From positions 1 through 64,000 of the forward strand of contig NZ_JAZKUD010000010.1 of the NCBI RefSeq assembly GCF_036625275.1: a stretch of DNA of 64,000 nt, in the 5' to 3' direction. Both the position numbers and the translations under genes were made by a program. Every line of letters begins with the position of its first letter. The stretch's first letter is position 1. The notes beneath the pieces are model-generated. The model had not been told where the DNA came from and did no database searches. It was given only the letters and a program-made list of their open reading frames with translations. Positions 17,246 through 25,935 of this stretch are shown here, piece by piece. The stretch comes from Accumulibacter sp036625275 (GTDB lineage Bacteria; Pseudomonadota; Gammaproteobacteria; Burkholderiales; Rhodocyclaceae).

Positions 17246-17884
17246 ATGAGACCGCAGGCAGAACAACTGCTGATCGATGGACCGGTCGGCAAGATCGACA
17301 TCACCGTCGAGAATCCCGGCGCGCCGCGCGGTATCGCGCTGATCGCCCACCCGCACCCGCTGTTCGGTGGCGGTAATACCAACAAGGTGGTGCAGACGCT
17401 GGCGCGCACCTTCATCCACTTCGACTATGTGGCGCTGCGTCCCAATTTCCGTGGCATCGGCCTGAGCGAGGGAAAACACGACGAAGGCAACGGCGAAAGC
17501 CAGGATCTGCTGGCCGTGCTTGCAGAAGCCAAGTGTCGCTACGGCAATCTGCCGGTCGCGCTCGCCGGTTTTTCCTTCGGCGCCTATGTGGTGACCCGCG
17601 TCGCCGAAGCCTTGCTTGCCGCCAGCCATCCGGCACAGCGGCTGGTGCTCGTCGGTACCGCCGCGGGTTTCGTCGAAGGCGCTCGCACATACCACACCAA
17701 GGCCGTGCCGAGAGACACCCTCGTCATTCATGGTTCGGAGGACACCACCGTGCCGCTGGTCAACGTCATCGCCTGGGCCAAGCCGCTGGACCTGCCGATC
17801 ATCGTCGTTCCCGGCGCCGACCATTTCTTTCACCGTCGCCTGCACCTGATCCGCGAAATCGTCAGCCACGCATGGCGGCACTGA
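17246..17884 (+). CDS. Alpha/beta hydrolase
   Basis: The 212-residue hydrolase has the oxyanion-side motif IALIAHPHPLFGGG, the nucleophile elbow GFSFGAYV (Ser in G-x-S-x-G) and the catalytic His in VPGADHFFHRR. TLVIHGSEDTTVPL supplies the acid residue. It belongs to the small cytoplasmic hydrolase group often found beside ferredoxin genes in betaproteobacteria; the substrate is unknown. The start follows AAGGA and is not the far-upstream codon of the open frame, which would overlap the ferredoxin gene. Confidence 0.88.
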   Translation: MRPQAEQLLIDGPVGKIDITVENPGAPRGIALIAHPHPLFGGGNTNKVVQTLARTFIHFDYVALRPNFRGIGLSEGKHDEGNGESQDLLAVLAEAKCRYGNLPVALAGFSFGAYVVTRVAEALLAASHPAQRLVLVGTAAGFVEGARTYHTKAVPRDTLVIHGSEDTTVPLVNVIAWAKPLDLPIIVVPGADHFFHRRLHLIREIVSHAWRH

Positions 17885-17910
17885 ACAGCACGGGTACCCG
17901 CAAGACGTCG

Positions 17911-18675
17911 TCAGGCGATCCGCCGAACGACCCCACAAACCGGACACCCCTGCATCGAAAACGGCTTCTCCAGCCGGCACCGCGCGAGCAGCGCGTCGTC
18001 CCGGAATAGTTCGCGGGTTTCCCCGTCAGCGGCGACTCGTCCCTCGTGGAGAACGACGGTGCGCTCGCAGAGGTCGATCACCAGGTCGAGGTCATGGCTG
18101 GCAATGATCCGGGTGTGGCGGAAGCCCCTGACCAGCGCCATCAGTTGCCGGCGCGCAAAAGGATCGAGGCCGCTGGTCGGTTCATCCAGGACGAGAATGT
18201 CCGGCGACATGGCCAGCACCGTGGCGATGGCGACGCGCTTTTTCTCGCCCCCGGAAAGCAGGTACGGTGGCTTGCTGCGCAAGTGCCAGGCGCCGACCAG
18301 AACGAGGGCATTGCGGCTGCGCTCTTCGGCTTCGGTCGGCGGCAAGCCGAGATTGAGCGGTCCGAAGGCGACGTCGTCCAAGACTGTCGGCATGAACAAC
18401 TGGTCGTCCGGGTCCTGGAAGACCATACCGACGGTGCGCCGGATCTGCGGCAGGGTTGCCTTGGTCAGTGGAAAGTCGCCCACCCGCACCTCACCAGAAC
18501 TGGCGACCAGGCAGCCATTCAGGTGCAGCAGCAGCGTCGACTTGCCGGCGCCATTGGCACCAATGACGGCAACGCACTCGCCGTGCGTGATGCGGAGCGA
18601 AACCTCGTTGAGCGCAGCAGTCCCATCCGGATAGACGTGGACCAGGCGCTTCAGCTCGACGAGATGGTGACTCAC
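17911..18675 (-). CDS. cbiO: Cobalt/nickel ECF transporter ATPase CbiO
   Basis: The 254-residue ABC ATPase has Walker A IGANGAGKSTLLLHLNG, signature LLSGGEKKRVAIA and Walker B ILVLDEPTSGLDPFARR with H-loop IIASHDLDL. The Q-loop region GMVFQDPDDQLFMPTVLDDVAFGPLNLGL is characteristic of the ECF/CbiO group. It powers metal uptake with CbiQ and CbiM encoded just upstream; its start overlaps cbiQ by 4 bp. A C-terminal CPVCG pair is an unusual short tail that might sense metal. Confidence 0.93.
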   Translation of the reverse strand: MSHHLVELKRLVHVYPDGTAALNEVSLRITHGECVAVIGANGAGKSTLLLHLNGCLVASSGEVRVGDFPLTKATLPQIRRTVGMVFQDPDDQLFMPTVLDDVAFGPLNLGLPPTEAEERSRNALVLVGAWHLRSKPPYLLSGGEKKRVAIATVLAMSPDILVLDEPTSGLDPFARRQLMALVRGFRHTRIIASHDLDLVIDLCERTVVLHEGRVAADGETRELFRDDALLARCRLEKPFSMQGCPVCGVVRRIA

Positions 18676-19481
18676 GGCAGCGCCCGCTCGACCAGCGCGC
18701 CAAGAAGCTGCGACGCGTCGTACACGCGCAACAGAGCGAAGAGGGCCATCCAGCCAGCGACAAAGGCGACTTCGCTGCTACCGAAATTGCCGGCCTTCCG
18801 GCTGTGGAAATCACCGCGGTAGGCCCTGGCAAGCATCGCCATGTGGATGCGATCTGCCCGCTGCCAGGTTCGCAGCAGAAGTAATCCGATCAGCGAGGCG
18901 ACGGTCGGCAGGCGCGGCAACCGGCCACACGAGCGCAGTTCCAGCGCGCGGGCGCTGCGCCGGGCGTCCTCGATCAGGACAAAGAGGTAACGGTAGAGGA
19001 ACTGCATCTGCATCGCCAGGACCTTTGGCATGCCGAGGCGTTCAAGCGCTTCACAGACCGCAGGGAATCCGGTCACGCCGATGAGAATCAGCGCTGCACT
19101 GAGGGTAAGCACGGCACGCACGACGATCGACGCGCAGGAAATCCAGCCGGCACTGATCGGGATCGACCCCAGCTCGAAAAGCACCCGCTGGTCGAAAAGC
19201 GGGTTGAAGAGACCGATTGCCAGCGCGAAGGGGATGGCCACGGCAACGTTCCTGGCGACATACGCCGTTGGCAGCTTGCCGAGTGCGGCCAGGACGACCG
19301 GAAAAATAAAAAACGGCAGCAGGGCCGCCACGGTGTATCGGTCGAAAGACGCCACGACGACGATGAAGGTCAGCGTCACCACGACCTTGGCGCGTGCATC
19401 GAGACGGTGGATGGCGGTGTCCGCGCGGGCAAGCTGGTCGAGGAGACGAAAGTTGGCGGCCCTGCCCTCGATCGATGCCAT
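18672..19481 (-). CDS. cbiQ: Cobalt/nickel ECF transporter transmembrane protein CbiQ
   Basis: The 269-residue T component has several membrane helices (VVVTLTFIVVVASF, YTVAALLPFFIFPVVLAAL, IPFALAIGLFNPLF). The coupling-helix motifs ARRSARALELRSCGR and DRIHMAMLARAYRGDF (A-R-G type) contact the ATPase in ECF transporters. It forms the inner-membrane core with CbiM and CbiO. It overlaps cbiO and follows cbiM after 50 bp in one operon. Confidence 0.93.
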   Translation of the reverse strand: MASIEGRAANFRLLDQLARADTAIHRLDARAKVVVTLTFIVVVASFDRYTVAALLPFFIFPVVLAALGKLPTAYVARNVAVAIPFALAIGLFNPLFDQRVLFELGSIPISAGWISCASIVVRAVLTLSAALILIGVTGFPAVCEALERLGMPKVLAMQMQFLYRYLFVLIEDARRSARALELRSCGRLPRLPTVASLIGLLLLRTWQRADRIHMAMLARAYRGDFHSRKAGNFGSSEVAFVAGWMALFALLRVYDASQLLGALVERALP

Positions 19482-19531
19482 GCTGCGCGCTCAGGGGGAA
19501 AGCAAAGCGACTGGCGACTGGCCGGATGCCA

Positions 19532-20599
19532 TCAAGGCAAGCCGCCGGCACGCGGCATGCGGCGGACGCGTTTCTTGAGCAGGAAGCCGATTAGGAATGC
19601 CAGCAGCAGCGCCAGCAGACCGCCGACGATCCCCGAGACGCTGCTGCCGAGCCGGCTTTCCGGATAGGCGTCGCCGTTCCCATCGCTGCCCCCGTTGTCC
19701 TGTATTTGAGCCTCGTTTTTCCGGAAGGCGTAATCCGGGAGGATCGCGATCCTGTCCTGGAGCGCGGCCAGTGCCGCGTGCATTCCCTGCTCTGGCCCCT
19801 TGAGCTCGGCCTCACCGCTCACCTGGGCAATCGCCCATTCGAGTCCGTCCGGGTCTTTCGACGCAAACCAGGAAAACAGTCCACCGGTCAGCATGGCCCC
19901 GACGAGAAAAGCCAGCAGCAGTTTGCGTAGCGATTGCTGGCCAGGCGTGGCCGTCGGCCGGGCTGCACTGATCAATTCTGGCCGTGCACGATGGACGAAC
20001 GAGACAATCGCGGCTGTCACCACGCCTTCGACGATTCCGATGGCCAGATGAATGGGCTGCATGAACAGCACGAAAGTGGAAAAGGGTAGCGACGAAATCC
20101 CCGAGCTGACCGTCTCGACGACGACCCCGAACGCTCCCAGTTGCAGCCCGACCGTCGCTGCGACGATGGCCGCCACGCTCAGGCGCATTTGGCCTGGTCG
20201 CTGACCGGCGATTTTCCGGTAGATCAGGGGGTAAGCGATGAATGCCGGAAAAAATCCCAGGTTGAAGAGGTTGCAGCCGAGAGCCAGCAGACCACCGTCG
20301 GCAAAGAACAGCGCCTGCACCAGCAGAACCGAGGCGATGGTCAGGAAAGCGGCATGCGGCCCGAGCAGAATCGCCAGCAGCAGCCCGCCGCCGAGATGGC
20401 CACTCGAACCCGTGCCGGGGATGCTGAAGTTGATCATCTGGGCAGCAAAAAGGAAGGCGCCGAGAACGCCCATCAACGGCACCTTGCGCTCGTCGAGTTC
20501 GTCCGTGACCTTTTTCGAGCAATAGGCAATGGTGCCCGTTGAGACTGCCCACATCGTTCCGCCGACAGCCGGCGACAACAGTGCATCCGCCATGTGCAT
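19532..20599 (-). CDS. cbiM: Cobalt/nickel ECF substrate-binding protein CbiM fused to a PDGLE (CbiN/NikN-like) domain
   Basis: The 355 residues start MHMADALLSPAVGG; the N-terminal Met-His and the later GTGSSGHLGGG His are the metal ligands known from CbiM/NikM. Seven or so helices follow. From about residue 235 a second module starts (LLLAFLVGAMLTGGLFSW, then PDGLEWA, a soluble loop, and GIVGGLLALLLAFLIGFLL), equivalent to a fused CbiN/NikN. Such fusions occur in both cobalt and nickel systems, so the metal is undecided. No cobalamin riboswitch-like sequence is evident in the 95 bp upstream. The start follows GGGAG. Confidence 0.9.
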   Translation of the reverse strand: MHMADALLSPAVGGTMWAVSTGTIAYCSKKVTDELDERKVPLMGVLGAFLFAAQMINFSIPGTGSSGHLGGGLLLAILLGPHAAFLTIASVLLVQALFFADGGLLALGCNLFNLGFFPAFIAYPLIYRKIAGQRPGQMRLSVAAIVAATVGLQLGAFGVVVETVSSGISSLPFSTFVLFMQPIHLAIGIVEGVVTAAIVSFVHRARPELISAARPTATPGQQSLRKLLLAFLVGAMLTGGLFSWFASKDPDGLEWAIAQVSGEAELKGPEQGMHAALAALQDRIAILPDYAFRKNEAQIQDNGGSDGNGDAYPESRLGSSVSGIVGGLLALLLAFLIGFLLKKRVRRMPRAGGLP

Positions 20600-20694
20600 G
20601 ATTTTCTCCCGAGCAATGATTGCACCAACATAGAGGATTCTGCCACAAAGCGAAGCTGTGGTTTGCGGACCTGCGCGGTGCTGCAGGGAGAAGC

Positions 20695-22002
20695 TCAGGT
20701 CGCTGGCGTACGTTCGAAGAGGGCGATCGATTCGACGTGCGAAGTCTGCGGAAACATATTGACCACGCCGGCGCCGCGCAGCCGGTAATGCTTCTGGGCG
20801 ACCAGAATGCCCGCATCGCGTGCCAGCGTGGCAGGACTGCAGGAAATGTAGACGATCCGCTGCGGGCCGTCCGCGTCGAGCGATTTGATCAGTTCGAGCG
20901 CGCCTTCGCGCGGCGGGTCGATCAGCATCCGGTCAAAACGGCCGAGCGCCGCCAGGCTCTCCGGTGTGGTCTCGAAGAGGTTGGCGACGCGATACTCGGC
21001 GAGATCGTCCAGGCCATTCGCCGCTGCGTTCCCGGCAGCGCGGCGAACCAGCTCGGTACTCCCCTCGACCCCCAGCACGCGTGCGCCGGAGCGGGCAATC
21101 GGCAGCGTGAAGTTGCCCAGCCCGCAGAACATGTCCGCAATCCGCTCACCCGCTTGCGGATCGAGCAGGGCCAGAGCGCGCCGCACCAGCACGCGGTTGA
21201 TCGCGTGATTGACCTGGGTGAACTCGGTCGGCGAGAAAGCGTGTTCGACCGCAAAATCGGGGAGCCGGTAAGAGAGTGGCGGCCCGTCGAGCGGATGGAA
21301 GCGATAAGCCGTTGCCGGCCCCTGCGGCTGCAGGTAGAAGACCACTGCATGGCGGTCGGCGAAGTCGCGCAGCAGGGCCTCGTCCGCCGGATTGAGGGCT
21401 TCGAGAATGCGCAGCACCAGCGCCGTCATCCGCTCACCAACGGCCACCTCGATTTGCGGCAGGCGATCCCGGATCGACAACTCGCCGATCAGTTCGCGCA
21501 GCGGCAAGAGCATTGCCGACAAGTGTGGCGGCAGAATCTCGCATTGTTTCATGTCGGCGACATAGCTGCTTCTCTTCTCGTGGAAACCGACGAGAACGCC
21601 CCCCTTCTTTGGCACCAGGCGAACGGAAAGGCGCGCTCGATAGCGGTAGCCCCAGGGCAGGCCGTAAATCGGCGCGTAGAGCTGGTCTGCCTTGACGCGG
21701 CCGAGGTGCCAGAGATTGTCCTCGAGCAGGCGCTGCTTGGCTGCGACCTGCGCCTGTGGATCGAGATGCTGCATGCTGCAACCGCCGCAGACGCCGAAAT
21801 GCGGGCAGCGTGGCGTCTCCCGCTGCGGCGACGAGGCCAGTATCTGCAGCGTGCGTGCCAGCTCATAGCTGGGTTTCCGTCGATAACTGGCGTACTCGAC
21901 GCACTCGCCCGGCAAGGCGCCCTCGACGAAAACCGTTTTACCGTCAAGACGGGTCACTCCCCGCGCTTCGTGGTCCAGCGACTCGATGATTCCGGTAGGC
22001 AT
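20695..22002 (-). CDS. rlmD: 23S rRNA (uracil-1939-C5)-methyltransferase RlmD
   Basis: The 435-residue protein has an N-terminal TRAM domain (GVTRLDGKTVFVEGALPGE). A [4Fe-4S] cluster motif CPHFGVCGGCSMQH lies near residue 80. The C-terminal SAM methyltransferase core has MFCGLGNFTLPIA, DRMLIDPPREGA and the catalytic Cys in YISCSPATLARD. It uses SAM to methylate U1939 of 23S rRNA. It is divergent from the TRAP operon across about 470 bp. Confidence 0.95.
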   Translation of the reverse strand: MPTGIIESLDHEARGVTRLDGKTVFVEGALPGECVEYASYRRKPSYELARTLQILASSPQRETPRCPHFGVCGGCSMQHLDPQAQVAAKQRLLEDNLWHLGRVKADQLYAPIYGLPWGYRYRARLSVRLVPKKGGVLVGFHEKRSSYVADMKQCEILPPHLSAMLLPLRELIGELSIRDRLPQIEVAVGERMTALVLRILEALNPADEALLRDFADRHAVVFYLQPQGPATAYRFHPLDGPPLSYRLPDFAVEHAFSPTEFTQVNHAINRVLVRRALALLDPQAGERIADMFCGLGNFTLPIARSGARVLGVEGSTELVRRAAGNAAANGLDDLAEYRVANLFETTPESLAALGRFDRMLIDPPREGALELIKSLDADGPQRIVYISCSPATLARDAGILVAQKHYRLRGAGVVNMFPQTSHVESIALFERTPAT

Positions 22003-22475
22003 GCGACGCTTCCGCAGAGAAAACGCGCGATTCTATCCCGAATATCTGCCCGGTTCACGGGCTGATTTCCCAGAAGAAGCGAATCACTGGGGGATCGAAG
22101 CGGTCTCCGCGCACCGGAAACCCTTCACAAATCCGGTTCCGCTGGATGCCGAAATGTGCGTCAGGGTCTGCTGTGAACCCTGTGCCGGCTCTTTGCGAAC
22201 GTCACGGGAACTGGCCAAGGGCCCCTTTTTTTGTGATCAATTCACTGATTAAAATGATTTTTCTAATTCGAAACCAATTTTCACAGAGCGCAATCGATCG
22301 CGCATGGTTCAATCGAAGATGTGCCATAATCATCGCCTTTGCAGCTTGGATCAAACGGACGCGAGTCCGCATCCTGCAAAGCGGCCTGATGAATTGCCCG
22401 GCAATGAGGCAAAGCGCAAGCGATCGGGCCCAGGAGGAGTGAATCTTTGGCTTGTCAATGGAGGAGGAATATCCT
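22003..22475. other. Divergent intergenic region rlmD / dctQ
   Basis: No gene is supported. It contains an A/T-rich stretch (about 22225-22300) unlike the surrounding sequence, which is a plausible promoter and leader zone for dctQ. I found no sigma-54 -24/-12 element or clean FNR or CRP box. A T-run at 22227-22233 is not preceded by a convincing stem. Confidence 0.4.
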
Positions 22476-23063
22476 GTGAACAGTTTACTCAAGCTTTCCA
22501 GCCTGATCGATGGGCTCACCGAGCGCATCGGCAAGGCGATCATCTGGCTGGTCCTGGTGGTTACCCTGATCGGCGCCGGCAATGCGGTCATGCGTTACAC
22601 CATCAACTACAGTTCGAATGCCTTTCTCGAGATCCAGTGGTACCTGTTTTCGGCGATTTTTCTCTTTGGCGCGGGCTATACGCTGAAGCGCAACGAGCAT
22701 GTGCGCATTGACCTGATTGCCGGTCGCCTGTCGAGAAGAAGCCAGGCGTGGATCGACATTTTCGGCATCATTTTCTTTCTGCTGCCGATGGCGATTGCCG
22801 TGATGTATCTGTCGTGGCCGATCTTTCTGCTCGCACTGCACAACAATGAACAGTCGAGCAACGCCGGCGGCCTGGTGGTCTGGCCCGTGCGCCTGCTGGT
22901 ACCGATCGGCTTCTTCCTGCTGGTCATCCAGGGCTTTTCCGAGTTGATCAAACGCATCGGTTTCCTGCAGGGAAAATGCCCCGACCCGACCGCCAAGACG
23001 CACCAACCAACGCCTGAAGAAGAACTGGCGTTGGCCATCAAGGCCCAGAAGGGAGAACTGTGA
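22476..23063 (+). CDS. dctQ: TRAP transporter small permease DctQ
   Basis: The 195-residue inner-membrane protein has four helices (AIIWLVLVVTLIGAGNAVM, IQWYLFSAIFLFGAGYTL, WIDIFGIIFFLLPMAIAVMY, LLVPIGFFLLVIQGFSELI). RNEHVRIDLIAGRLS after helix 2 is typical of DctQ. The start is GTG, placed 8 bp after GGAGGAGG; earlier in-frame ATG/TTG codons lie on or before that ribosome site. It couples with DctM, whose gene overlaps its stop. Confidence 0.92.
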   Translation: MNSLLKLSSLIDGLTERIGKAIIWLVLVVTLIGAGNAVMRYTINYSSNAFLEIQWYLFSAIFLFGAGYTLKRNEHVRIDLIAGRLSRRSQAWIDIFGIIFFLLPMAIAVMYLSWPIFLLALHNNEQSSNAGGLVVWPVRLLVPIGFFLLVIQGFSELIKRIGFLQGKCPDPTAKTHQPTPEEELALAIKAQKGEL

Positions 23064-24571
23064 TGACCGAATTCCTGATCGCCAACATGGCGCCGATCAT
23101 CTTCGCTTCGATGGTCGTTTTCCTGCTCGTCGGTTTTCCGGTGTCCTTCGCACTGGCGGCCAACGGCATTTTCTTCGGCTTTGTCGGCATCGAACTCGGT
23201 CTGCTCGGGCCACAACTGTTTCAAGCATTGCCGGATCGCATCTTCGGCATCATGAACAACGATACCCTGCTGGCGATCCCATTCTTCACTTTCATGGGTC
23301 TGATTCTCGAGAGATCAGGCATGGCCGAAGACCTGCTCGACACCATCGGTCAACTTTTTGGGCCGCTCCGTGGTGGCCTGGCGCTCGCGGTGATTTTCGT
23401 CGGCGCGCTGCTCGCCGCAACGACCGGTGTCGTCGCCGCCTCGGTGATTTCGATGGGGCTGATCTCGCTGCCGATCATGCTGCGCTACGGCTATGACAAG
23501 AAACTCGCCTCCGGCGTCATCGCCGCTTCCGGAACACTGGCGCAGATCATTCCCCCCTCGCTGGTGCTGATCATCATGGCCGACCAGTTGGGCAAGTCGG
23601 TCGGCGACATGTACAAGGGTGCCTTCCTGCCGGGCATGACGCTGACCGCCTTCTACGTCGGCTACGTGGTACTGGTGGCGATCTTCAGACCGCGCTGGGC
23701 GCCGGCCCTGCCGCTCGAAGCGCGGACCTTGCGCGGCGGCAAGCTGCTGCTGCGTGTGCTGACCACGCTGGTGCCACCGCTGCTGCTGATCTTCCTGGTG
23801 CTCGGCACGATCTTTCTCGGCATCGCGACGCCGACCGAGGGCGGTGCGATGGGTGCGACCGGTGCCCTGATCATGGCGCTGGCGCGCCGGCGCCTGTCAT
23901 GGAAGCTGCTCAGGCAGGCGATGGATACGACCGCCAAGCTGACCACTTTCGTGGTCTTCATCCTGGTGGGCGCGCGCGTTTTCTCGCTGACCTTCTACGG
24001 GGTCGATGGCCACAAATGGGTCGAACATTTGCTGACCGGCCTGCCGGGTGGCGAAATCGGTTTCCTGATCGTGGTCAACGTCCTGGTTTTCCTGCTCGCC
24101 TTCTTCCTCGACTTCTTCGAGCTTTCGTTCATCGTCGTGCCACTGCTCGGGCCGGTTGCGCAGGCGCTCGGCATCGATCTGATCTGGTTTGGCGTTCTGC
24201 TGGCGGTCAACATGCAGACTTCGTTCATGCACCCGCCTTTTGGTTTTGCGCTCTTCTACCTGCGCTCGGTGGCACCGGCGTCGGTCAAGACGACCGATAT
24301 CTACTGGGGAGCGATCCCCTTCGTCTGCATCCAGATCATCATGGTCGGAATCCTCATCTTCTTTCCGCAACTCGTCACTTTCGGTCTTGACCAGGACGAG
24401 AAGGTCGATCTCGATTCGGTACAGATCGAGATGCCAACGTCCGATTACGGTGCACCCGCTACCCCAGCGGGTTTCGAGAGCCCGAAAGAGGCGGCAGTAT
24501 CCCCTGCCGATTCGGAAGACGCCGCCAGCAAGGCCGTGCGCGATGCGATGAAACAGGATCAGGCGAAGTAA
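23063..24571 (+). CDS. dctM: TRAP transporter large permease DctM
   Basis: The 502 residues have about 12 membrane segments of the ion-transporter superfamily. Conserved stretches include DTLLAIPFFTFMGLILERSGMAEDLL, VIAASGTLAQIIPPSLVLIIMAD and ATPTEGGAMGATGALI. A charged C-terminal tail of about 60 residues (ending KQDQAK) is not part of the usual fold. With DctQ and a periplasmic binding protein it drives sodium-coupled uptake of an organic acid. The ATG overlaps the dctQ stop (TGATG). Confidence 0.94.
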   Translation: MTEFLIANMAPIIFASMVVFLLVGFPVSFALAANGIFFGFVGIELGLLGPQLFQALPDRIFGIMNNDTLLAIPFFTFMGLILERSGMAEDLLDTIGQLFGPLRGGLALAVIFVGALLAATTGVVAASVISMGLISLPIMLRYGYDKKLASGVIAASGTLAQIIPPSLVLIIMADQLGKSVGDMYKGAFLPGMTLTAFYVGYVVLVAIFRPRWAPALPLEARTLRGGKLLLRVLTTLVPPLLLIFLVLGTIFLGIATPTEGGAMGATGALIMALARRRLSWKLLRQAMDTTAKLTTFVVFILVGARVFSLTFYGVDGHKWVEHLLTGLPGGEIGFLIVVNVLVFLLAFFLDFFELSFIVVPLLGPVAQALGIDLIWFGVLLAVNMQTSFMHPPFGFALFYLRSVAPASVKTTDIYWGAIPFVCIQIIMVGILIFFPQLVTFGLDQDEKVDLDSVQIEMPTSDYGAPATPAGFESPKEAAVSPADSEDAASKAVRDAMKQDQAK

Positions 24572-24635
24572 CTTCTCGGCGACTGCTCGACGGTCGGAGA
24601 TCGTCAGGCAACCGCACGGGGATGGCCATCAAAAA

Positions 24636-24661
24636 GGAACGGAGGCGTCGGCCTCCGTTCC
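24636..24661 (-). terminator. Rho-independent terminator between convergent dctM and dctP
   Basis: A perfect 11-bp stem (GGAACGGAGGC / GCCTCCGTTCC) closes a GTCG loop. On the minus strand it is followed by TTTTT, so it should stop the dctP transcript. On the plus strand a weaker CCTTTTCC tract follows, so it may also serve dctQM. Confidence 0.85.
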
Positions 24662-24733
24662 TCCTTTTCCTGCGCAGTCTAGCGGTATGGCGGCAGTGAC
24701 CAACCTGCCGCCGGCTTCGCTCGATACGCCTGC

Positions 24734-25813
24734 CTAGCGCTTGCTGTACATGTAGCTGGAGTACGAGCCTTCGGCGATGCGGTGCCAGAGGTTCTGGTCG
24801 TCCATGAACTTTTTGTAGTCATCGTAGACCTTCTTGAACTGGGCATTCGATGCCGAGGTCTCGGCGTACAAATCCATTGCCGCCTTGTAGCAGGCGTCCA
24901 TGACCTCTTTCGGGAACTGTTTCAGTTGCGTTCCCGAACCCACGAGCTGCTTGAGCGCCGTCGGGTTTTTCGCGTCGTACTTGGCGACCATGTCCACATG
25001 CGCGTCGGCGCAGGCGATTTGCAGAATGGCTTGGTATTCCTTCGGCAGTTCGGCCCACTTTTTGAGACTGACATAGGCCGACACCTGCGGGCCGCCCTCC
25101 CACCAGCCGGGGTAGTAATAGAACTTGGCCACCTTGTTGAATCCAAGCTTCTGGTCATCGTAGGGGCCGATCCATTCGGCCGCGTCGATCGTCCCCTTTT
25201 CGAGCGCCGGGTAGATGTCGCCACCGGGGATCTGCTGCGGCACGGCGCCCAGCTTGCTGAGCACGGCACCGGCGAAGCCACCGATGCGGATCTTCAGCCC
25301 CTTGAGGTCGGCGGGGGTCTTGATCTCCTTGCGATACCAGCCGCCCATCTGGGTCGTGGTGTTGCCACAGGGGATGGTCATGATGTTCGACTTGGCAAAC
25401 ACTTCGCCAAGCAGTTTGCTGCCGTTGCCGTAACGCATCCAGGCGTCCATCTGGCGGCTGGTCATTCCGAAGGGAACGGCCGTCTCGAGCGCGTAGGTGG
25501 GATCCTTGCCAAAAAAATAGTAGGAGACAGTATGCCCCATTTCGACGGTACCGTCCTTGACGGCATCGAACACCGCCGGGCCGGGAACGATTTCGCCGCC
25601 GGCAAAAACCTGAATCTGGAACTTGCCGCCGGTCGCTTCGGCAACCCGCTTGGCCATGTGCTCGGCACCTCCGTAGATGGTGTCGAGGCTCTTCGGGAAG
25701 CTCGAAGCCAGGCGCCACTTGACCGTCGGGGCGTTCTGGGCAATCGCCGGCATGGCCATCGTACCGACCGCAAGGCCAGCACCCGCATTCTTCAAAAAGG
25801 AACGTCTTTCCAC
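24734..25813 (-). CDS. dctP: TRAP transporter substrate-binding protein DctP
   Basis: The 359-residue periplasmic protein has a twin-arginine-type signal (ERRSFLKNAGAGLAVGTMAM, cleavage near AIAQNA). The DctP fold follows: WRLASSFPKSLDTIYGGAEH, FGMTSRQMDAWMRYG, LKGLKIRIGGFAGAVLSKLG with the substrate-clamping Arg, and PGGDIYPALEKGTIDAAEWIGPYDD. The last motif is typical of mannonate or 2-oxo acid type binders. The start is GTG, 8 bp after AGGAG. It faces DctQM on the opposite strand, an unusual but known split; it should be the partner. Confidence 0.92.
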   Translation of the reverse strand: MERRSFLKNAGAGLAVGTMAMPAIAQNAPTVKWRLASSFPKSLDTIYGGAEHMAKRVAEATGGKFQIQVFAGGEIVPGPAVFDAVKDGTVEMGHTVSYYFFGKDPTYALETAVPFGMTSRQMDAWMRYGNGSKLLGEVFAKSNIMTIPCGNTTTQMGGWYRKEIKTPADLKGLKIRIGGFAGAVLSKLGAVPQQIPGGDIYPALEKGTIDAAEWIGPYDDQKLGFNKVAKFYYYPGWWEGGPQVSAYVSLKKWAELPKEYQAILQIACADAHVDMVAKYDAKNPTALKQLVGSGTQLKQFPKEVMDACYKAAMDLYAETSASNAQFKKVYDDYKKFMDDQNLWHRIAEGSYSSYMYSKR

Positions 25814-25873
25814 AATTTGTCTCCTATAGGTTCTTGTCTTGTAAACGAGTTGCCCCGCAATTATAGCGAAAGC

Positions 25874-25935
25874 CGTGGAGCAGTGCGCCGCGAAACCCCG
25901 CCTTCGCCCCCGCGAGGGGGAGGGGAGATTCGTCA
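25874..25935 (-). repeat. Copy of the dispersed G/C-rich repeat at the 3' end of pmbA
   Basis: On the minus strand it reads ATCTCCCCTCCCCCTCGCGG followed by GGCGAAGGCGGGGTTTCGCG and GCACTGCTCC. The second half matches the repeats at about 56360 and 57050, and the first half matches 44580 and 56621. It begins within the pmbA stop codon region, so it may double as the pmbA terminator. Confidence 0.65.

Noticed and set aside
20600..20694. Cobalamin riboswitch upstream of cbiM
   Set aside because: Only 95 bp separate it from rlmD and no B12-box-like sequence is visible.
20620..22065. 481-codon plus-strand frame opposite rlmD
   Set aside because: Although long, it is the antisense shadow of a fully conserved rlmD, and its composition (Arg/Gln/His-rich, no motifs) is non-protein-like.
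22225..22300. CRP or FNR box before dctQ (TTGTGATCAATTCAC)
   Set aside because: The half sites are five bases apart rather than six, and it does not fit TTGAT-N4-ATCAA, so I do not call it.
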